64,000 nucleotides of DNA from JADKAV01 sp963733395 (GCA_963733395.1 CAVTCZ010000013.1:248001-312000); one strand, 5' to 3'. Shown: positions 38,006 through 47,533, counted from the first letter of the stretch. Numbers and translations: made by a program. Notes: generated by a model from the sequence alone, not told the origin.

Positions 38006-38129
38006 CGACTGTTGCGCGGTTGCGGGTGCCGTCGACCACGACTGTTGCGCGGTTGTCGGGTTCTGCAGGGTGCAGAACCGACAACCGTGCAACAGTCGTG
38101 GTCCGCGGACCGCAACCGCGCAACACTCG
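38006..38129. repeat. 17-bp motif array, family A, locus 2, around a long hairpin
   Basis: CGACTGTTGCGCGGTTG occurs directly at 38006-38022 and 38039-38055, and inverted at 38082-38098 and 38113-38129 (one or two changes). The inner pair extends to a near-perfect inverted repeat of about 31 bp (38036-38067 with 38071-38101) with a three-base loop. It lies between the converging ends of sixA and serB; no gene is recognised elsewhere in 37776-38257. Confidence 0.82.
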
Positions 38130-38257
38130 CGGTGATCGGCCGCCGAGCTCGCCCTGCGCCACCTGACTCCCGCCGAAATCCGAAGAGCCAACAAACCCGG
38201 GTCCACGCCGACGGCTCCGCAACCGCCAGGCCATGGTCACCCGCGTCTGCCGGCCGG

Positions 38258-39403
38258 CTACCTACTGAGCGCTTCGACCTGTTCGCGGGTGATCCCCAGC
38301 AGGTACAGCACGGAGTCGAGGTAGGGCGCCGTGACCGAGGCGTCCGCCGCCGCCGCCACCGCTGGTTTCGCGTTGAACGCCACCCCGAGCCCGGCCGTGG
38401 CCAGCATGTCCAGGTCGTTGGCGCCATCGCCGATGGCCACCGTGCGGGACAGTGCGAAGCCGAACTCGTCGGCGAACTCGCGCAATGCCCGGGCCTTGCC
38501 GGCGCGGTCGACGATCGGGGGGATCACCCGGCCGGTCAGGACCCCGTCGGCGATCTCCAGGGTGTTCGCGCGGAACCGGTGGACGCCGAGTTGGGACGCC
38601 AGCGGCCCCACGATCTCCGAGAACCCACCCGAGACCAGCGCCAGCCGATAGCCCAGCGAGTTCAGCGTCCGGCACAGCGTCCTGGCGCCCGGTGTCAGCC
38701 GCACGGCCTGCCGGACGGTGTCCAGGGCCGACTCAGGTGTACCGGCCAGCGCGGCCACCCGCTCCCGCAGCGAGTCCGCGAAGTCGAGTTCGCCGGCCAT
38801 GGCCCGGGCGGTCACGTCGGCCACCGCCGCTTCGCAGCCGGCCTCCCGGGCCAGCAGGTCGATGACTTCATCCTGGATCAGGGTGGAGTCGACGTCCATG
38901 ACCACCAGCCGGGCGCCCTGCCGGATGATGTCTGCGGACTGTACGGCGATGTCGATCCCGATCTGGGCGCAGATCGGGGAGAGCGCCTGCTTCAGCGCCA
39001 CCGAGGAGACGCCGCTGACGGTCACCTCGATGGCGGTGACCGGGTACTCGGCGGTCCGCACGATCCGTTCGATGTTCCCGTCCCGGGCAGCGATCTCGGC
39101 GGCGATGCGGGCGAGGTCGGCGGCACCCAACTGCGGGGCCATCAACACGGCGATCGCGGTGGCGGCCCGGCGGTCGACGACGTCGGTGCACTCCGACGAG
39201 ACGTCGAGCTCCATGTTGAGCCGGCCGGCCCGCTCCCGGATCCCGTCGAAGGAATCCGCATCCACGGCCACCGAGAGCACCAGCCGGCCCTGCACCACGA
39301 GTTGTTCGATGTCCCGCACGACCACGGCGTCCCCGAGCGTCGTGAGCAGCTCCGCGGTGATGCCCGGGCGGTCCCAGCCGGTGAACGTCAGGGTCGTGGT
39401 CAT
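38258..39403 (-). CDS. serB: Phosphoserine phosphatase SerB with N-terminal ACT domains
   Basis: Removes phosphate from phosphoserine in serine synthesis. About 381 residues: two ACT-like regulatory domains (to about residue 170, starting LTFTGWDRPGITAELL) and a HAD phosphatase with the nucleophile motif MDVDSTLIQDE, SGGFSEI and GDGANDLDML. This two-ACT layout is usual in actinobacteria and allows serine feedback. The ATG at 39403 overlaps the stop of the upstream gene (ATGA). Confidence 0.95.
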   Translation of the reverse strand: MTTTLTFTGWDRPGITAELLTTLGDAVVVRDIEQLVVQGRLVLSVAVDADSFDGIRERAGRLNMELDVSSECTDVVDRRAATAIAVLMAPQLGAADLARIAAEIAARDGNIERIVRTAEYPVTAIEVTVSGVSSVALKQALSPICAQIGIDIAVQSADIIRQGARLVVMDVDSTLIQDEVIDLLAREAGCEAAVADVTARAMAGELDFADSLRERVAALAGTPESALDTVRQAVRLTPGARTLCRTLNSLGYRLALVSGGFSEIVGPLASQLGVHRFRANTLEIADGVLTGRVIPPIVDRAGKARALREFADEFGFALSRTVAIGDGANDLDMLATAGLGVAFNAKPAVAAAADASVTAPYLDSVLYLLGITREQVEALSR

Positions 39404-40056
39404 GCCAGCCTCCGATCGCGGTCGGCCCGACGGGTGGCGGGGATGAGGCTGGGATCGGCATACGCCGCCAGGGTCGCCCGGGCGGAGGTCCGCAGCACCT
39501 CGTCCAGCGCCGGTGGCCGCCGGCTCGCGGGCACCGCAGCCACCGCGGTCCACACCCGGACCGCACGGACCAACAGCCCCCTGCGGTCTGGGCCGGCTTC
39601 GGGCGGAAGCGGTCGGACACCGGCGGTGCGCGGGGGGATCCCGAAGACTGCGCCGACATCGCGGAGTTCCTGCTCGGCCACCACCACCGCCTGCGCCATC
39701 TCCGCGTCCGCCTGGTCCGGGTCGAGTTCGACGGGTCGCGCCGGGTTGCCCGCGTGAACCGCCCAGCCCCGCTCGGCCGGGATCAACAGGGCACTCGGGG
39801 TGCCGGGTGCCGAGTGCAGGATCACCGCCTCGCCGGCGGCGACGGCCGCCTCCGTGACCGGTTTCGGACCGGGCAGGACGGCCACCCCCAACTCCGGGCA
39901 GAAGGCGGTGAGAGCTACCGTGCACTCGCGCAGCCGGGACAGATCCGCCAGCACGTCGGCACCCACCAGCCCGACGAGGTCGTCACCGCCCACGCCCCCT
40001 CGCCACCAGGCGGGTATCCAACTGCACAGTTGGAATGCCAGGGGAACGACCGTCAT
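39400..40056 (-). CDS. Conserved-looking protein of unknown function upstream of serB
   Basis: A 218-residue soluble protein without recognisable catalytic motif. The start MTVVPLAFQLCSWIPAWWRGG and the central VAVLPGPKPVTEAAVAAGEAVILHS look like a folded N-terminal domain; the C-terminal third is Ala/Arg/Pro-rich. It overlaps serB by ATGA and probably shares its transcript. It is divergent from an ABC ATPase gene with only 26 bp between. Function cannot be inferred. Confidence 0.75.
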   Translation of the reverse strand: MTVVPLAFQLCSWIPAWWRGGVGGDDLVGLVGADVLADLSRLRECTVALTAFCPELGVAVLPGPKPVTEAAVAAGEAVILHSAPGTPSALLIPAERGWAVHAGNPARPVELDPDQADAEMAQAVVVAEQELRDVGAVFGIPPRTAGVRPLPPEAGPDRRGLLVRAVRVWTAVAAVPASRRPPALDEVLRTSARATLAAYADPSLIPATRRADRDRRLA

Positions 40057-40082
40057 GGCTATCCAGCGTAGGGTTAGGTTCC

Positions 40083-40868
40083 GTGTCCGACGTCATCAAC
40101 CTCGTGGATGTGTCGGTCGTCCGGTCAGGGCAGAAGATCCTCGGGGATGTCGACTGGGCGGTCGCCGAGGGCGAGAACTGGGTGGTGCTCGGGCCCAACG
40201 GCGCCGGCAAGACGACTCTGCTGCAGATCGCTGCCACGCTCATCCATCCGAGTGCGGGCACGGCCGAGGTGCTCGATGAGCGCATAGGCCGGGTGGACGT
40301 TTTCGACTTGCGGCCGCGGATCGGCCTTGCCAGTTCGGCGCTGGCCGCCCAGGTGCCGCCGCAGGAACGGGTGCGCGACGTCGTCATGACATCGGCTTGG
40401 GCGGTGCTCGGGCGATGGCGGGAGTCCTACGATCCCGCTGACGAACGACGGGCCGCGGAACTCCTGCGGGCCTGGGGTTTGTCCGAGTTGGCCGACCACC
40501 GGTTCGGCACTCTGAGCGAGGGCGAACGCAAGCGGGCGACCATCGCCCGGGCGCTCATGGCCGATCCGGAACTGCTGCTGCTCGACGAGCCCGCGGCGGG
40601 ATTGGACATCTCCGGCCGCGAGGATCTGCTGCGCCGCATCGACGACCTCGCCGAAGACGACCAGGCGCCCACCCTGGTGATGGTGACGCACCATGTCGAA
40701 GAGGTGCCCCGCGGCACGACACACGTCCTCCTGCTCAAGGCCGGTGAGGCAGTCGCAGCCGGCCCGGTGCAACAGGTGCTCACGTCGGAGAACGTCTCAG
40801 CGACCTTCGAGCTCGACGTCGTCGTGCAACGCCATGGCCACCGATGGTCGGCGCTCGTGGACGCATGA
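40083..40868 (+). CDS. ABC transporter ATP-binding protein without an adjacent permease
   Basis: A 261-residue ATPase: Walker A GPNGAGKTT, signature LSEGERKRATIA, Walker B LLLLDEPAAGLDISG and H-loop VTHHVEEV. The SEGE signature variant and HHVEEVPRG are found in ModF/YkpA-like and iron-type ATPases. The next gene is a TauE-type permease, not an ABC permease, so the partner is unclear. GTG 40083 is the family-consistent start. The stop overlaps the tauE-like start (ATGA). Confidence 0.88.
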   Translation: MSDVINLVDVSVVRSGQKILGDVDWAVAEGENWVVLGPNGAGKTTLLQIAATLIHPSAGTAEVLDERIGRVDVFDLRPRIGLASSALAAQVPPQERVRDVVMTSAWAVLGRWRESYDPADERRAAELLRAWGLSELADHRFGTLSEGERKRATIARALMADPELLLLDEPAAGLDISGREDLLRRIDDLAEDDQAPTLVMVTHHVEEVPRGTTHVLLLKAGEAVAAGPVQQVLTSENVSATFELDVVVQRHGHRWSALVDA

Positions 40869-41596
40869 CCGGCCAGGAGATCGCGCTTCTGTTCGCAGCG
40901 GGTTTCGCGGCAGGTGGCGTCAATGCTGCCGTGGGGTCCGGGACACTGATCACGTTCCCCACCCTGCTGGCGATGGGGGTACCCCCGGTGCTGGCCAACG
41001 GCACCAACTGTCTCGGCCTGGTGCCTGGCAGTGCCAGTGGCGCCTACGCCTTCCGCGATGTGCTGACCCGACGCGTGTGGAACTGGGCGGCAGTGGTGGC
41101 TGTCACGGCGGTGGCCGGCGCGTTGTTGGTGCTGGTGCTGCCCAGCGAGGTGTTCACGGCCGCGGTGCCGTGGCTGATCCTGCTGGCAGTGGCCCTGGTC
41201 GCCGTGCAGCCCTTGGTGCTCAAACATCTCCCGCCGCCGAGCCGCCGCAGCAGTGCGGTGGCCATGTCGGCGTCCGGCTTCTACGGCGGGTACTTCGGCG
41301 CCGGCCAGGGCATCGCATTCCTGGCTGCCCTGGCCGCCAGTGGGGTGACGTCGATCCACGAGGCGAACGGCGCCAAGAACGTGTTGGCGGGAGTCGCCAA
41401 TGCCAGCGCAGCGGTGATCTTCGTGATCGGTGGTCAGGTGCTGTGGTCGGCCGCCGCCGTCCTCGCGGTGTCGTCGTTGCTCGGCGGATGGCTGGGAGGC
41501 CGCATCACCCGCAGGCTGCCGGCCAGCGCATTGCGGGCGCTGGTGATCGTGGTGGGACTGGTGGCCGCCGCCGTTGCCTTCCTGCGGGGGCCGTGA
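40865..41596 (+). CDS. TauE/SafE family membrane permease
   Basis: A 243-residue protein with about eight TM helices arranged as two similar halves, each with a conserved motif: AAGGVNAAVGSGTLITFPTLL in the first and GFYGGYFGAGQGIAFLAAL in the second. TauE/SafE proteins export sulfite, sulfoacetate or related anions. It overlaps the ABC ATPase gene upstream and the RNA methyltransferase downstream (TGATG), forming a three-gene run. Confidence 0.9.
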   Translation: MTGQEIALLFAAGFAAGGVNAAVGSGTLITFPTLLAMGVPPVLANGTNCLGLVPGSASGAYAFRDVLTRRVWNWAAVVAVTAVAGALLVLVLPSEVFTAAVPWLILLAVALVAVQPLVLKHLPPPSRRSSAVAMSASGFYGGYFGAGQGIAFLAALAASGVTSIHEANGAKNVLAGVANASAAVIFVIGGQVLWSAAAVLAVSSLLGGWLGGRITRRLPASALRALVIVVGLVAAAVAFLRGP

Positions 41597-42384
41597 TGCC
41601 GGTCATCCACGTGACGGACCCCGACGACGCCCGGCTCGTGCACTTCACCCGGCTCACCGATATGCAGTTGCGGATGGTGGCCGAGCCCGCGGCCGGGATC
41701 TTCTTGGCTGAGGGGGAGAAGGTGATCGTGCGGGCGCTGTCCGCCGGGTTGGAGCTGCAGGCCGCCCTGATGGAGCCCAAGTGGTGGCCGCCGCTGCAGG
41801 AACGGGTGCCGGCCGACGCCACCGTCTATCTCGCACCTCCGGAACTGCTGCACCAGATCACCGGCTTCCGCCTGCATCGGGGTGCGCTGGCGACCTTCCG
41901 CCGGCCGCCGGGGCGCGACCCGCAGCAGGTGCTGTCAGGTGCCCGCACGGCGGTGCTGCTCGAGGACCTGGTCGATCACACCAACGTGGGCGCTGTGTTC
42001 CGGTCAGCCGCCGGGCTCGGCGTGGACGCCCTCCTGGTCACCGCCCGGTGCGCCGATCCGTGGTACCGGCGCAGTGTCAAGACCTCCATGGGCGCGGTGT
42101 TCACGCTGCCCTGGGCGACCGTTCCCGACGCGGTGGCCGCGGTCGGGCTTGCCCGAGCAGCGGGGATGACCACCATCGCCCTGGAACCGACGGCGGCCAC
42201 GTCACTGCGCGACTGGTCACCAGATGCGCCGACCCTGCTGCTGCTGGGCACCGAGGGTCCGGGGCTGTCCGCGGCGGCCAAGGGATGCACCGACACCCAA
42301 CTGAGCATCCCCATGGCACACGGGGTGGACTCGCTCAACGTCGCCATGGCAGCGACGGTGGCCTGCTACGTGCTGACGTCCTGA
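41596..42384 (+). CDS. TrmH/SpoU family RNA 2'-O-methyltransferase
   Basis: A 262-residue SAM-dependent SPOUT methyltransferase. The N-terminal substrate-binding part (FLAEGEKVIVRAL) is followed by the SPOUT motifs LVDHTNVGAVFRSAAGLG, LLLGTEGPGLS and IPMAHGVDSLNVAMAATVACY, which form the trefoil knot. The target is probably rRNA or tRNA. Starts by one-base overlap with the TauE gene; its 3' end overlaps the convergent permease by 19 bp. Confidence 0.92.
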   Translation: MPVIHVTDPDDARLVHFTRLTDMQLRMVAEPAAGIFLAEGEKVIVRALSAGLELQAALMEPKWWPPLQERVPADATVYLAPPELLHQITGFRLHRGALATFRRPPGRDPQQVLSGARTAVLLEDLVDHTNVGAVFRSAAGLGVDALLVTARCADPWYRRSVKTSMGAVFTLPWATVPDAVAAVGLARAAGMTTIALEPTAATSLRDWSPDAPTLLLLGTEGPGLSAAAKGCTDTQLSIPMAHGVDSLNVAMAATVACYVLTS

Positions 42385-43757
42385 CCGGGTAGGGAGATCT
42401 CGCCGCCGATGCTCTCGCCGTGGCTTGCCCGACGCCACAGGATGAAGATGTAGATGGGGACGCCCAGCACGATCAGCAGCCACAACCAGTAGATCTGCTC
42501 GAAGCCCCCGCCGTAGAAGGCGACCATGGTGAATGCCAGTGCGAGCACTGCGACGGCCATCCGGCGAGCCAGATGCGCCACCGGGATCTTGCCCCGGTCC
42601 AGCGCCAGCCATTTGATCTCGGCTGCAGCACTGAATGCGTAGGAGACCATGGTGGCCACAGCCGACACCAGCACGAGTTTGGCCACCACATCGCCGAGTC
42701 CGCTGCCGGTGAAGTTCAGCGCCAGGATGCCCGCGGCCAGCAGGCCGCTGATGATGAGCCCGGTCCCGGGCGCGTGGCGGATGTTCAACTTGCCGAAGGC
42801 CTTCGGCGCGAGCCCGTCGAACTCCGCGGCCATGGGGATCTGCCCGGAGAGCAGCAGTAGACCGTTCATGGCCCCGAGACATGAGATGACCGCAACCACC
42901 GCCACGGCGTCGCCGGCCCAGCCGCCGAACATGTTCTGAGCGGCCACGGAGAACGCCGCATCGGATGACGCCAGGGTCGATTGTTCGACGGCGCCGAACA
43001 CCGCCGTCGTGCTGAGCAGATACACGGCGGCGGCCGCGATGGTCCCGATCATGGTCGCGCGGGGGATGGTCTTGTCCGGCTCATGGACGTCCCCGGCCGG
43101 GATGGTGGCTGCCTCGACGCCGATGAAGGAGAACAGGGTGTATGCCATCACAGCAGTGATCACTTCCAGGGGCGGCAACGACGATGCGTTGAACGGGCCG
43201 AGGTTGGCCGGATCGAAGGCGATGAAACCCAGCGTCCCGATCAGCAGCAGCGGAACGACCTTGAGGATGGTCAGGATCAGCGACACCATCCCGCCGGTGA
43301 CGACACCCTGGGTGTTGAGGAACGTGAGAGCTGCGATGACGCCGACGGCCACGAGGATGCTCAGCAGTTTGCTCTCGGTGACCGCCGGGATCAGCACCCC
43401 GAGGTACACGACCATCGACGTGGCGATCGCCCCCACCCCGACCCAGGCCCCGATCCAGTAGGTCCAGGCCGACTGGAACCCGACGAAATCGCCGAAACCC
43501 TGCCGGGAGAAGGCGTACGGTCCACCGACATCGGGGGTGCGGCGGGCCAGGGAGGCGAAGACCAGGGCCAGCATGAGGCTCCCGACGGCGGTGATCGCGA
43601 ACCCGAGGATGCTGATCGGGCCGTACTGGGCCAGCCATGATGGCTGGGTGAAGATGCCCGCGCCGATGATCGTGCCCGTCACCAGTGCCGTGGCGGGCCA
43701 CAATGTCAGCCCTTTGGCCTGCGCGGGTGATTCCTGCTCCTGCTCGGTCTGTGTCAT
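42366..43757 (-). CDS. Amino-acid permease, APC superfamily
   Basis: A 463-residue transporter with about 12 TM helices. The first helix carries GTIIGAGIFTQPSWLAQYGP, the unwound substrate-binding GxG motif, and FSFIGVEAATIPAGDVHEPDKTIPRAT is the usual cytoplasmic signature of basic amino acid/polyamine antiporters. Substrate probably an amino acid; arginine or ornithine antiport would fit the cyanophycin genes but is speculation. ATG 43757 is chosen over a much longer frame. Confidence 0.88.
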   Translation of the reverse strand: MTQTEQEQESPAQAKGLTLWPATALVTGTIIGAGIFTQPSWLAQYGPISILGFAITAVGSLMLALVFASLARRTPDVGGPYAFSRQGFGDFVGFQSAWTYWIGAWVGVGAIATSMVVYLGVLIPAVTESKLLSILVAVGVIAALTFLNTQGVVTGGMVSLILTILKVVPLLLIGTLGFIAFDPANLGPFNASSLPPLEVITAVMAYTLFSFIGVEAATIPAGDVHEPDKTIPRATMIGTIAAAAVYLLSTTAVFGAVEQSTLASSDAAFSVAAQNMFGGWAGDAVAVVAVISCLGAMNGLLLLSGQIPMAAEFDGLAPKAFGKLNIRHAPGTGLIISGLLAAGILALNFTGSGLGDVVAKLVLVSAVATMVSYAFSAAAEIKWLALDRGKIPVAHLARRMAVAVLALAFTMVAFYGGGFEQIYWLWLLIVLGVPIYIFILWRRASHGESIGGEISLPGQDVST

Positions 43758-43821
43758 CGCAACGGCCCCCTGGCATCGACTTGGCGCGAACTGGTCGGCA
43801 TAGGTGGCACAGTAGACCCTC

Positions 43822-44619
43822 ATGGCAGGCATTGTGATGCTCAGGCACGGGGAGACCGAGTGGAGTCGCTCGGGTCGACACACGGGTCGTTCGGACATCC
43901 CGTTGACGTCTGCCGGGCGGGCGGCGGCGTCGAGTCTGGCGCCACACCTGTCGGCACATCCGTTCGCATTTGTGGCCTGCAGCCCGCTGCAACGGGCTCG
44001 CGAGACCGCCGCTCTGGCAGGACTGACTCCGGACGTCTTCACCGACGACCTGCTCGAGTGGGATTACGGCGCGTTCGAGGGTCGGACCACGTCCGAGATC
44101 CGGCAGGAGGAGGACGATCCGACCTGGGTGATCTGGGACGCGCACATACCGCCCGGCCGGACACCCGGCGAGCAGCCGGCCGATGTGGCCCGGCGGTGCC
44201 GCCGGGTGCTGCAGATGTGCGGCCCATACCTGGAGCAGGGGCAGGACGTCGCGCTGGTGGCGCACGGTCACGTGCTGCGGATCCTGACCTCCACCTGGCT
44301 CGATCTGGATGCCCGGGCGGGGCGGTTGTTCGCGCTCGAGACCGGGACCGTGTCGTATCTGGGATTCGAGCGCGACCAGCACGTCATCGAGTTGTGGAAC
44401 GCCCCGGGCATGCACGAACCGGGTGAGATGCCCGGACCAGGCAACGGCCGCTCGCGGGCCGGTCCGGATCGGGCACAACTGCGGCGCTTGCGACGGATGG
44501 GCGACCCGCGCGACGAGGCCGAGGTCGAGGTCACCCTCGTCCCTTGGCTCTACCGGGGAGTGAAAGGCGCAGGCGGGAGTGATAATCACGCCGCCTATCA
44601 CTCCCGCCTGTGCCTTTGA
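43822..44619 (+). CDS. Histidine phosphatase (phosphoglycerate-mutase-like), C-terminus encoded by a repeat
   Basis: Core of about 245 residues with catalytic LRHGETEWSRSGRHTGRSDIPL, the second His in VALVAHGHVLRI and acid motif LLEWDYGAFEGRTT. This is the GpmB/CobC-like branch; substrate unknown. After PWLYRG the last 20 residues and the stop codon (44617-44619) lie within a 91-bp palindromic element, so insertion of that element seems to have replaced the original end. Confidence 0.88.
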   Translation: MAGIVMLRHGETEWSRSGRHTGRSDIPLTSAGRAAASSLAPHLSAHPFAFVACSPLQRARETAALAGLTPDVFTDDLLEWDYGAFEGRTTSEIRQEEDDPTWVIWDAHIPPGRTPGEQPADVARRCRRVLQMCGPYLEQGQDVALVAHGHVLRILTSTWLDLDARAGRLFALETGTVSYLGFERDQHVIELWNAPGMHEPGEMPGPGNGRSRAGPDRAQLRRLRRMGDPRDEAEVEVTLVPWLYRGVKGAGGSDNHAAYHSRLCL

Positions 44620-44640
44620 CTCCCGCCTGCGGATCCGCAG
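44550..44640 (+). repeat. 91-bp palindromic repeat element, family C, copy 2
   Basis: Begins CTACCGGGGAG, ends CTCCCGCCTGCGGATCCGCAG. Inside, a 26-bp inverted repeat with two mismatches (44559-44584 with 44596-44621, 11-base loop) carries the core CAGGCGGGAGTGATA. It shares both ends with the elements at 10861-10950 and 57831-57920. It overlaps the 3' end of the histidine phosphatase gene. The remaining spacer to 44872 shows no gene. Confidence 0.8.
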
Positions 44641-44872
44641 CGTGCCCCGGCTGATTCCGGCAGTCGGACAGGCGGGTTCGGCCCGACGCCGCCCCGATCA
44701 CCAGATCCTGAATCACGACAACCCCGGAGCCACCAATAGCAGCGCCTGGCGGCCCCACCTCGGCTGCAACGGACCCGCATGAACATTTCCACGGTGTTTC
44801 AAATGGCCAACCGGCTACAGATCGTCGCCAGGCTGTGCCAGAGTGGGGTCACCGATTGGGTTGGGAGACACA

Positions 44873-45784
44873 ATGTCGAGATTTGTAACAGTGGGGCGTT
44901 TGGCTGCGGTGATGGCCGTGGGGGCTTTGGCGCTGAGCGGGTGTGGTGGGGATTCGTCAACATCGGGTGACTCGTCGCCGACGCCGAGCGGAGTCCCGTC
45001 GGTCACCGTCGATGACACGTTGGCCGCAGGAGTGCCCGAAGCGATCAAGTCCACGGGCCAGTTGACCTTCGGCACCGACGCCAGTTACGCCCCGAGTGAG
45101 TTCTTCGCCGACGATGGCTCGACCATCATCGGGTTCGACGTCGACTTGGGCAAGGCGATCGCCGCCAAGTTGGGGCTTGAGGGCACGTTCGAGAACGCCA
45201 CTTTCGATTCGCTGATCGTCGGAGTGCAGAACGGCAAGTACAACGCTGCGATGTCATCATTCACGATCAACCCCGACCGGCTCAAGCAGGTCAACATGAT
45301 CAGCTACTTCGATGCCGGTACCGCGTGGGCGGTGCAGACCGGGAACCCGTCGGGCATCTCCATCGATGATGCGTGCGGGAAGACGGTGGCAGTGCAGAAG
45401 GCGACAGTGCAGGTGCCCGACGTCGAGGACCGGAGCAAGGCCTGCACCGAGGCCGGCAAGCCTGCGATCAACATCCAGCAGTACACCCTGCAGTCCGAGG
45501 CCACCACCGCGGTGGTCAGCGGCAAGGCCGACGCCATGCTGGCGGACTCGCCGGTCACCGCCTACGCCATCACGCAGTCCGGCAAGTTGGAGCAGCTCGG
45601 CGAGGTCTACGGCGCCGCCCCCTACGGGATCGTCGTGCCCAAGGAGGAGACCGAGTTCGCCACCTCCATCCAAGGCGCGATCAACGCGCTCATCGCGGAT
45701 GGCACCTACCAGCAGATCCTCGATCAGTGGGGCGTCGGCAACGGAGCCATCTCGGAGTCCGAGGTGAATCCGTCGGTCGGCTAA
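44873..45784 (+). CDS. Amino-acid ABC transporter substrate-binding lipoprotein
   Basis: A 303-residue family-3 solute-binding lipoprotein. The lipobox is ALALSGCGG with Cys24; after a Ser/Thr-rich linker follow LTFGTDASYAPSEFF, GFDVDLGKAIAAKLGL and YGIVVPKEETEFATSIQGAIN, typical of polar amino-acid binders (Glu/Gln/His/Arg). ATG 44873 follows GGGAG. It is first in a three-gene importer operon with the permease and ATPase that follow. Confidence 0.92.
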   Translation: MSRFVTVGRLAAVMAVGALALSGCGGDSSTSGDSSPTPSGVPSVTVDDTLAAGVPEAIKSTGQLTFGTDASYAPSEFFADDGSTIIGFDVDLGKAIAAKLGLEGTFENATFDSLIVGVQNGKYNAAMSSFTINPDRLKQVNMISYFDAGTAWAVQTGNPSGISIDDACGKTVAVQKATVQVPDVEDRSKACTEAGKPAINIQQYTLQSEATTAVVSGKADAMLADSPVTAYAITQSGKLEQLGEVYGAAPYGIVVPKEETEFATSIQGAINALIADGTYQQILDQWGVGNGAISESEVNPSVG

Positions 45785-45818
45785 CGGGTGGCTACCGACG
45801 AGGAGAGGCTGTAGACCA

Positions 45819-46753
45819 ATGAGCACTGAGACTGCCCAGGGGGAACCCGAGGCGCGAGACGAAACCACCCATCGTGGCGGTGCCCGTGCGGCATCCCGGG
45901 CGCTGGGTGGGGGCCGCAGTGGTGGCTGTACTCGGGGCGATGATGCTACACAGCCTCCTCACCAACCCGAACTGGGGTTGGTCGCTCATCGGGGAGTGGA
46001 TCTTCGCGCCACCGATCGTCAAGGGCGTCGGCGTCACCATCGTGCTGACCATCTTGTCAATGATCATCGGCCTGGTGTTGGGCGTGCTGCTGGCCATCAT
46101 GCGGTTGTCCCCGAACCCGGTGATGAGCGGCAGTGCCTGGATGTTCGTCTGGGCGTTCCGCGGGACTCCGGTGTTCGTGCAGTTGTTCCTCTGGGCGAAT
46201 GTCATCGCGCTGTACACCACTTTGTCGCTTGGGTGTGCCCTTCGGTCCGGAGATGTTCACGTTCCAGACCAAGACCCTGATCCCGGCGTTCGTGGCGGCG
46301 CTGCTGGGCTTGGGACTCAACGAGGCGGCCTACATGTCGGAGATCGTGCGTGCCGGCATCCTCAGCGTGGATGAAGGACAGGAAGAGGCCGCAACGGCGG
46401 TGGGGATGAGCCGTGGGCAGACGCTGCGCCACATCGTGCTTCCGCAGGCGATGCGAGTCATCGTGCCCCCGACGGGCAACGAGACGATCTCGATGCTGAA
46501 GACGACCTCGCTGGTGATTGCCATCCCGCTGACCACTGAGTTGTTCTTCCAGGCCAGTGCCATCGGCAACCGGCTCTTCCAACCGTTCCCGATGGCGGTT
46601 ATGGCAAGTGTCTGGTACCTCTTCATGACGAGCATCCTCATGGTCGGCCAGTACTACCTCGAGCGCTACTACGCGAAGGGTGCGATGCGTGAACTACCGC
46701 CCACACCCATCCAGAAGTGGCGCCGCAAGATCATGATCGGAGCGCAGCCGTGA
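45819..46753 (+). CDS. Amino-acid ABC transporter permease (HisM/GlnP type), frameshifted
   Basis: Membrane subunit of the importer. Pieces in order: a short polar N-terminus, then GRWVGAAVVAVLGAMMLHSLL, VKGVGVTIVLTILSMIIGLVLG, AFRGTPVFVQLFLWANV, a frame change near 46235, then AAYMSEIVRAGILSVDEGQEEAATAVGMSR, the EAA loop that contacts the ATPase. Another frame change is likely near 45868, unless GTG 45874 is the real start. The first ATG (45819) has GAGGAGAGG upstream. The stop overlaps the ATPase start. Breaks fall between intact motifs and look like errors. Confidence 0.88.
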
Positions 46754-47533
46754 CGAGCTCTGAGAGCCGAGAAGATGCCCAAGGTCGCTCGCGGAGAACG
46801 TGCACAAGGCCTACGGCCGCAACGAGGTGCTGCGCGGCATCGACATGGAGATCGAGACCGGCCAGGTGGCGTGCATCGTCGGTCCATCCGGCGGGGGAAG
46901 TCGACGTTCCTGCGCTGCATCAACCACCTCGAGAAGATCGACGCCGGCAAGCTGGCGGTCGACGGGGAACTGATCGGCTACACGCAGCGCGGCGGGAAAC
47001 TCCACGAGATGCGGGACAAGGAAGTGGCTGCACAGCGCCGGTCGATCGGCATGGTGTTCCAGCGGTTCAACCTCTTCCCGCACATGACTGCCGCGGAGAA
47101 CGTCATGGCCGGTCCGGTCGTGGTGCGCGGCGACAACAAGAAGGAGGCCCGGGAACGGGCCATCGACCTACTGGGCAAGGTCGGTCTCGGCGACCGGGGT
47201 GACAGCTACCCGATGCAACTGTCCGGCGGCCAGCAACAACGTGTCGCGATCGCCCGGGCGCTGGCCATGGACCCGGATCTCATGCTGTTCGATGAGCCGA
47301 CCTCGGCGCTCGACCCGGAGTTGGTCGGCGAGGTGCTCGACGTCATGCGCCGCCTGGCCCAGTCGGGTATGACGATGATCGTCGTGACCCACGAGATGGG
47401 ATTCGCCCGGGAGGCGGGGGACATCCTGGCCTTCATCGACAAGGGTGTGGTGGGCGAGATCGGCGAGCCGCGGGAGATCCTTGCGAATCCGCAGAGCAAG
47501 CGGTTCCAGGACTTCCTGGGCAAGGTCCTCTGA
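46750..47533 (+). CDS. Amino-acid ABC transporter ATPase (GlnQ/HisP type), two frameshifts
   Basis: Energises the preceding binding protein and permease. Frame 1 gives VTSSESREDA; near 46785 the frame becomes AENVHKAYGRNEVLRGIDMEI and CIVGPSGGG; near 46897, in a run of five G, it returns to GKSTFLRCINHLEKIDAG. The Walker A motif GPSGGGKST is therefore complete only across the break. Signature LSGGQQQRVAIA, Walker B LMLFDEPTSALDPE and H-loop VTHEMGFA are intact. The GTG start overlaps the permease stop (GTGA). Confidence 0.9.

Noticed and set aside
45819..47533. Reading the amino-acid ABC permease and ATPase as pseudogenes
   Set aside because: All functional motifs are kept and resume exactly after each break, one of them in a five-G run; sequencing error is simpler.
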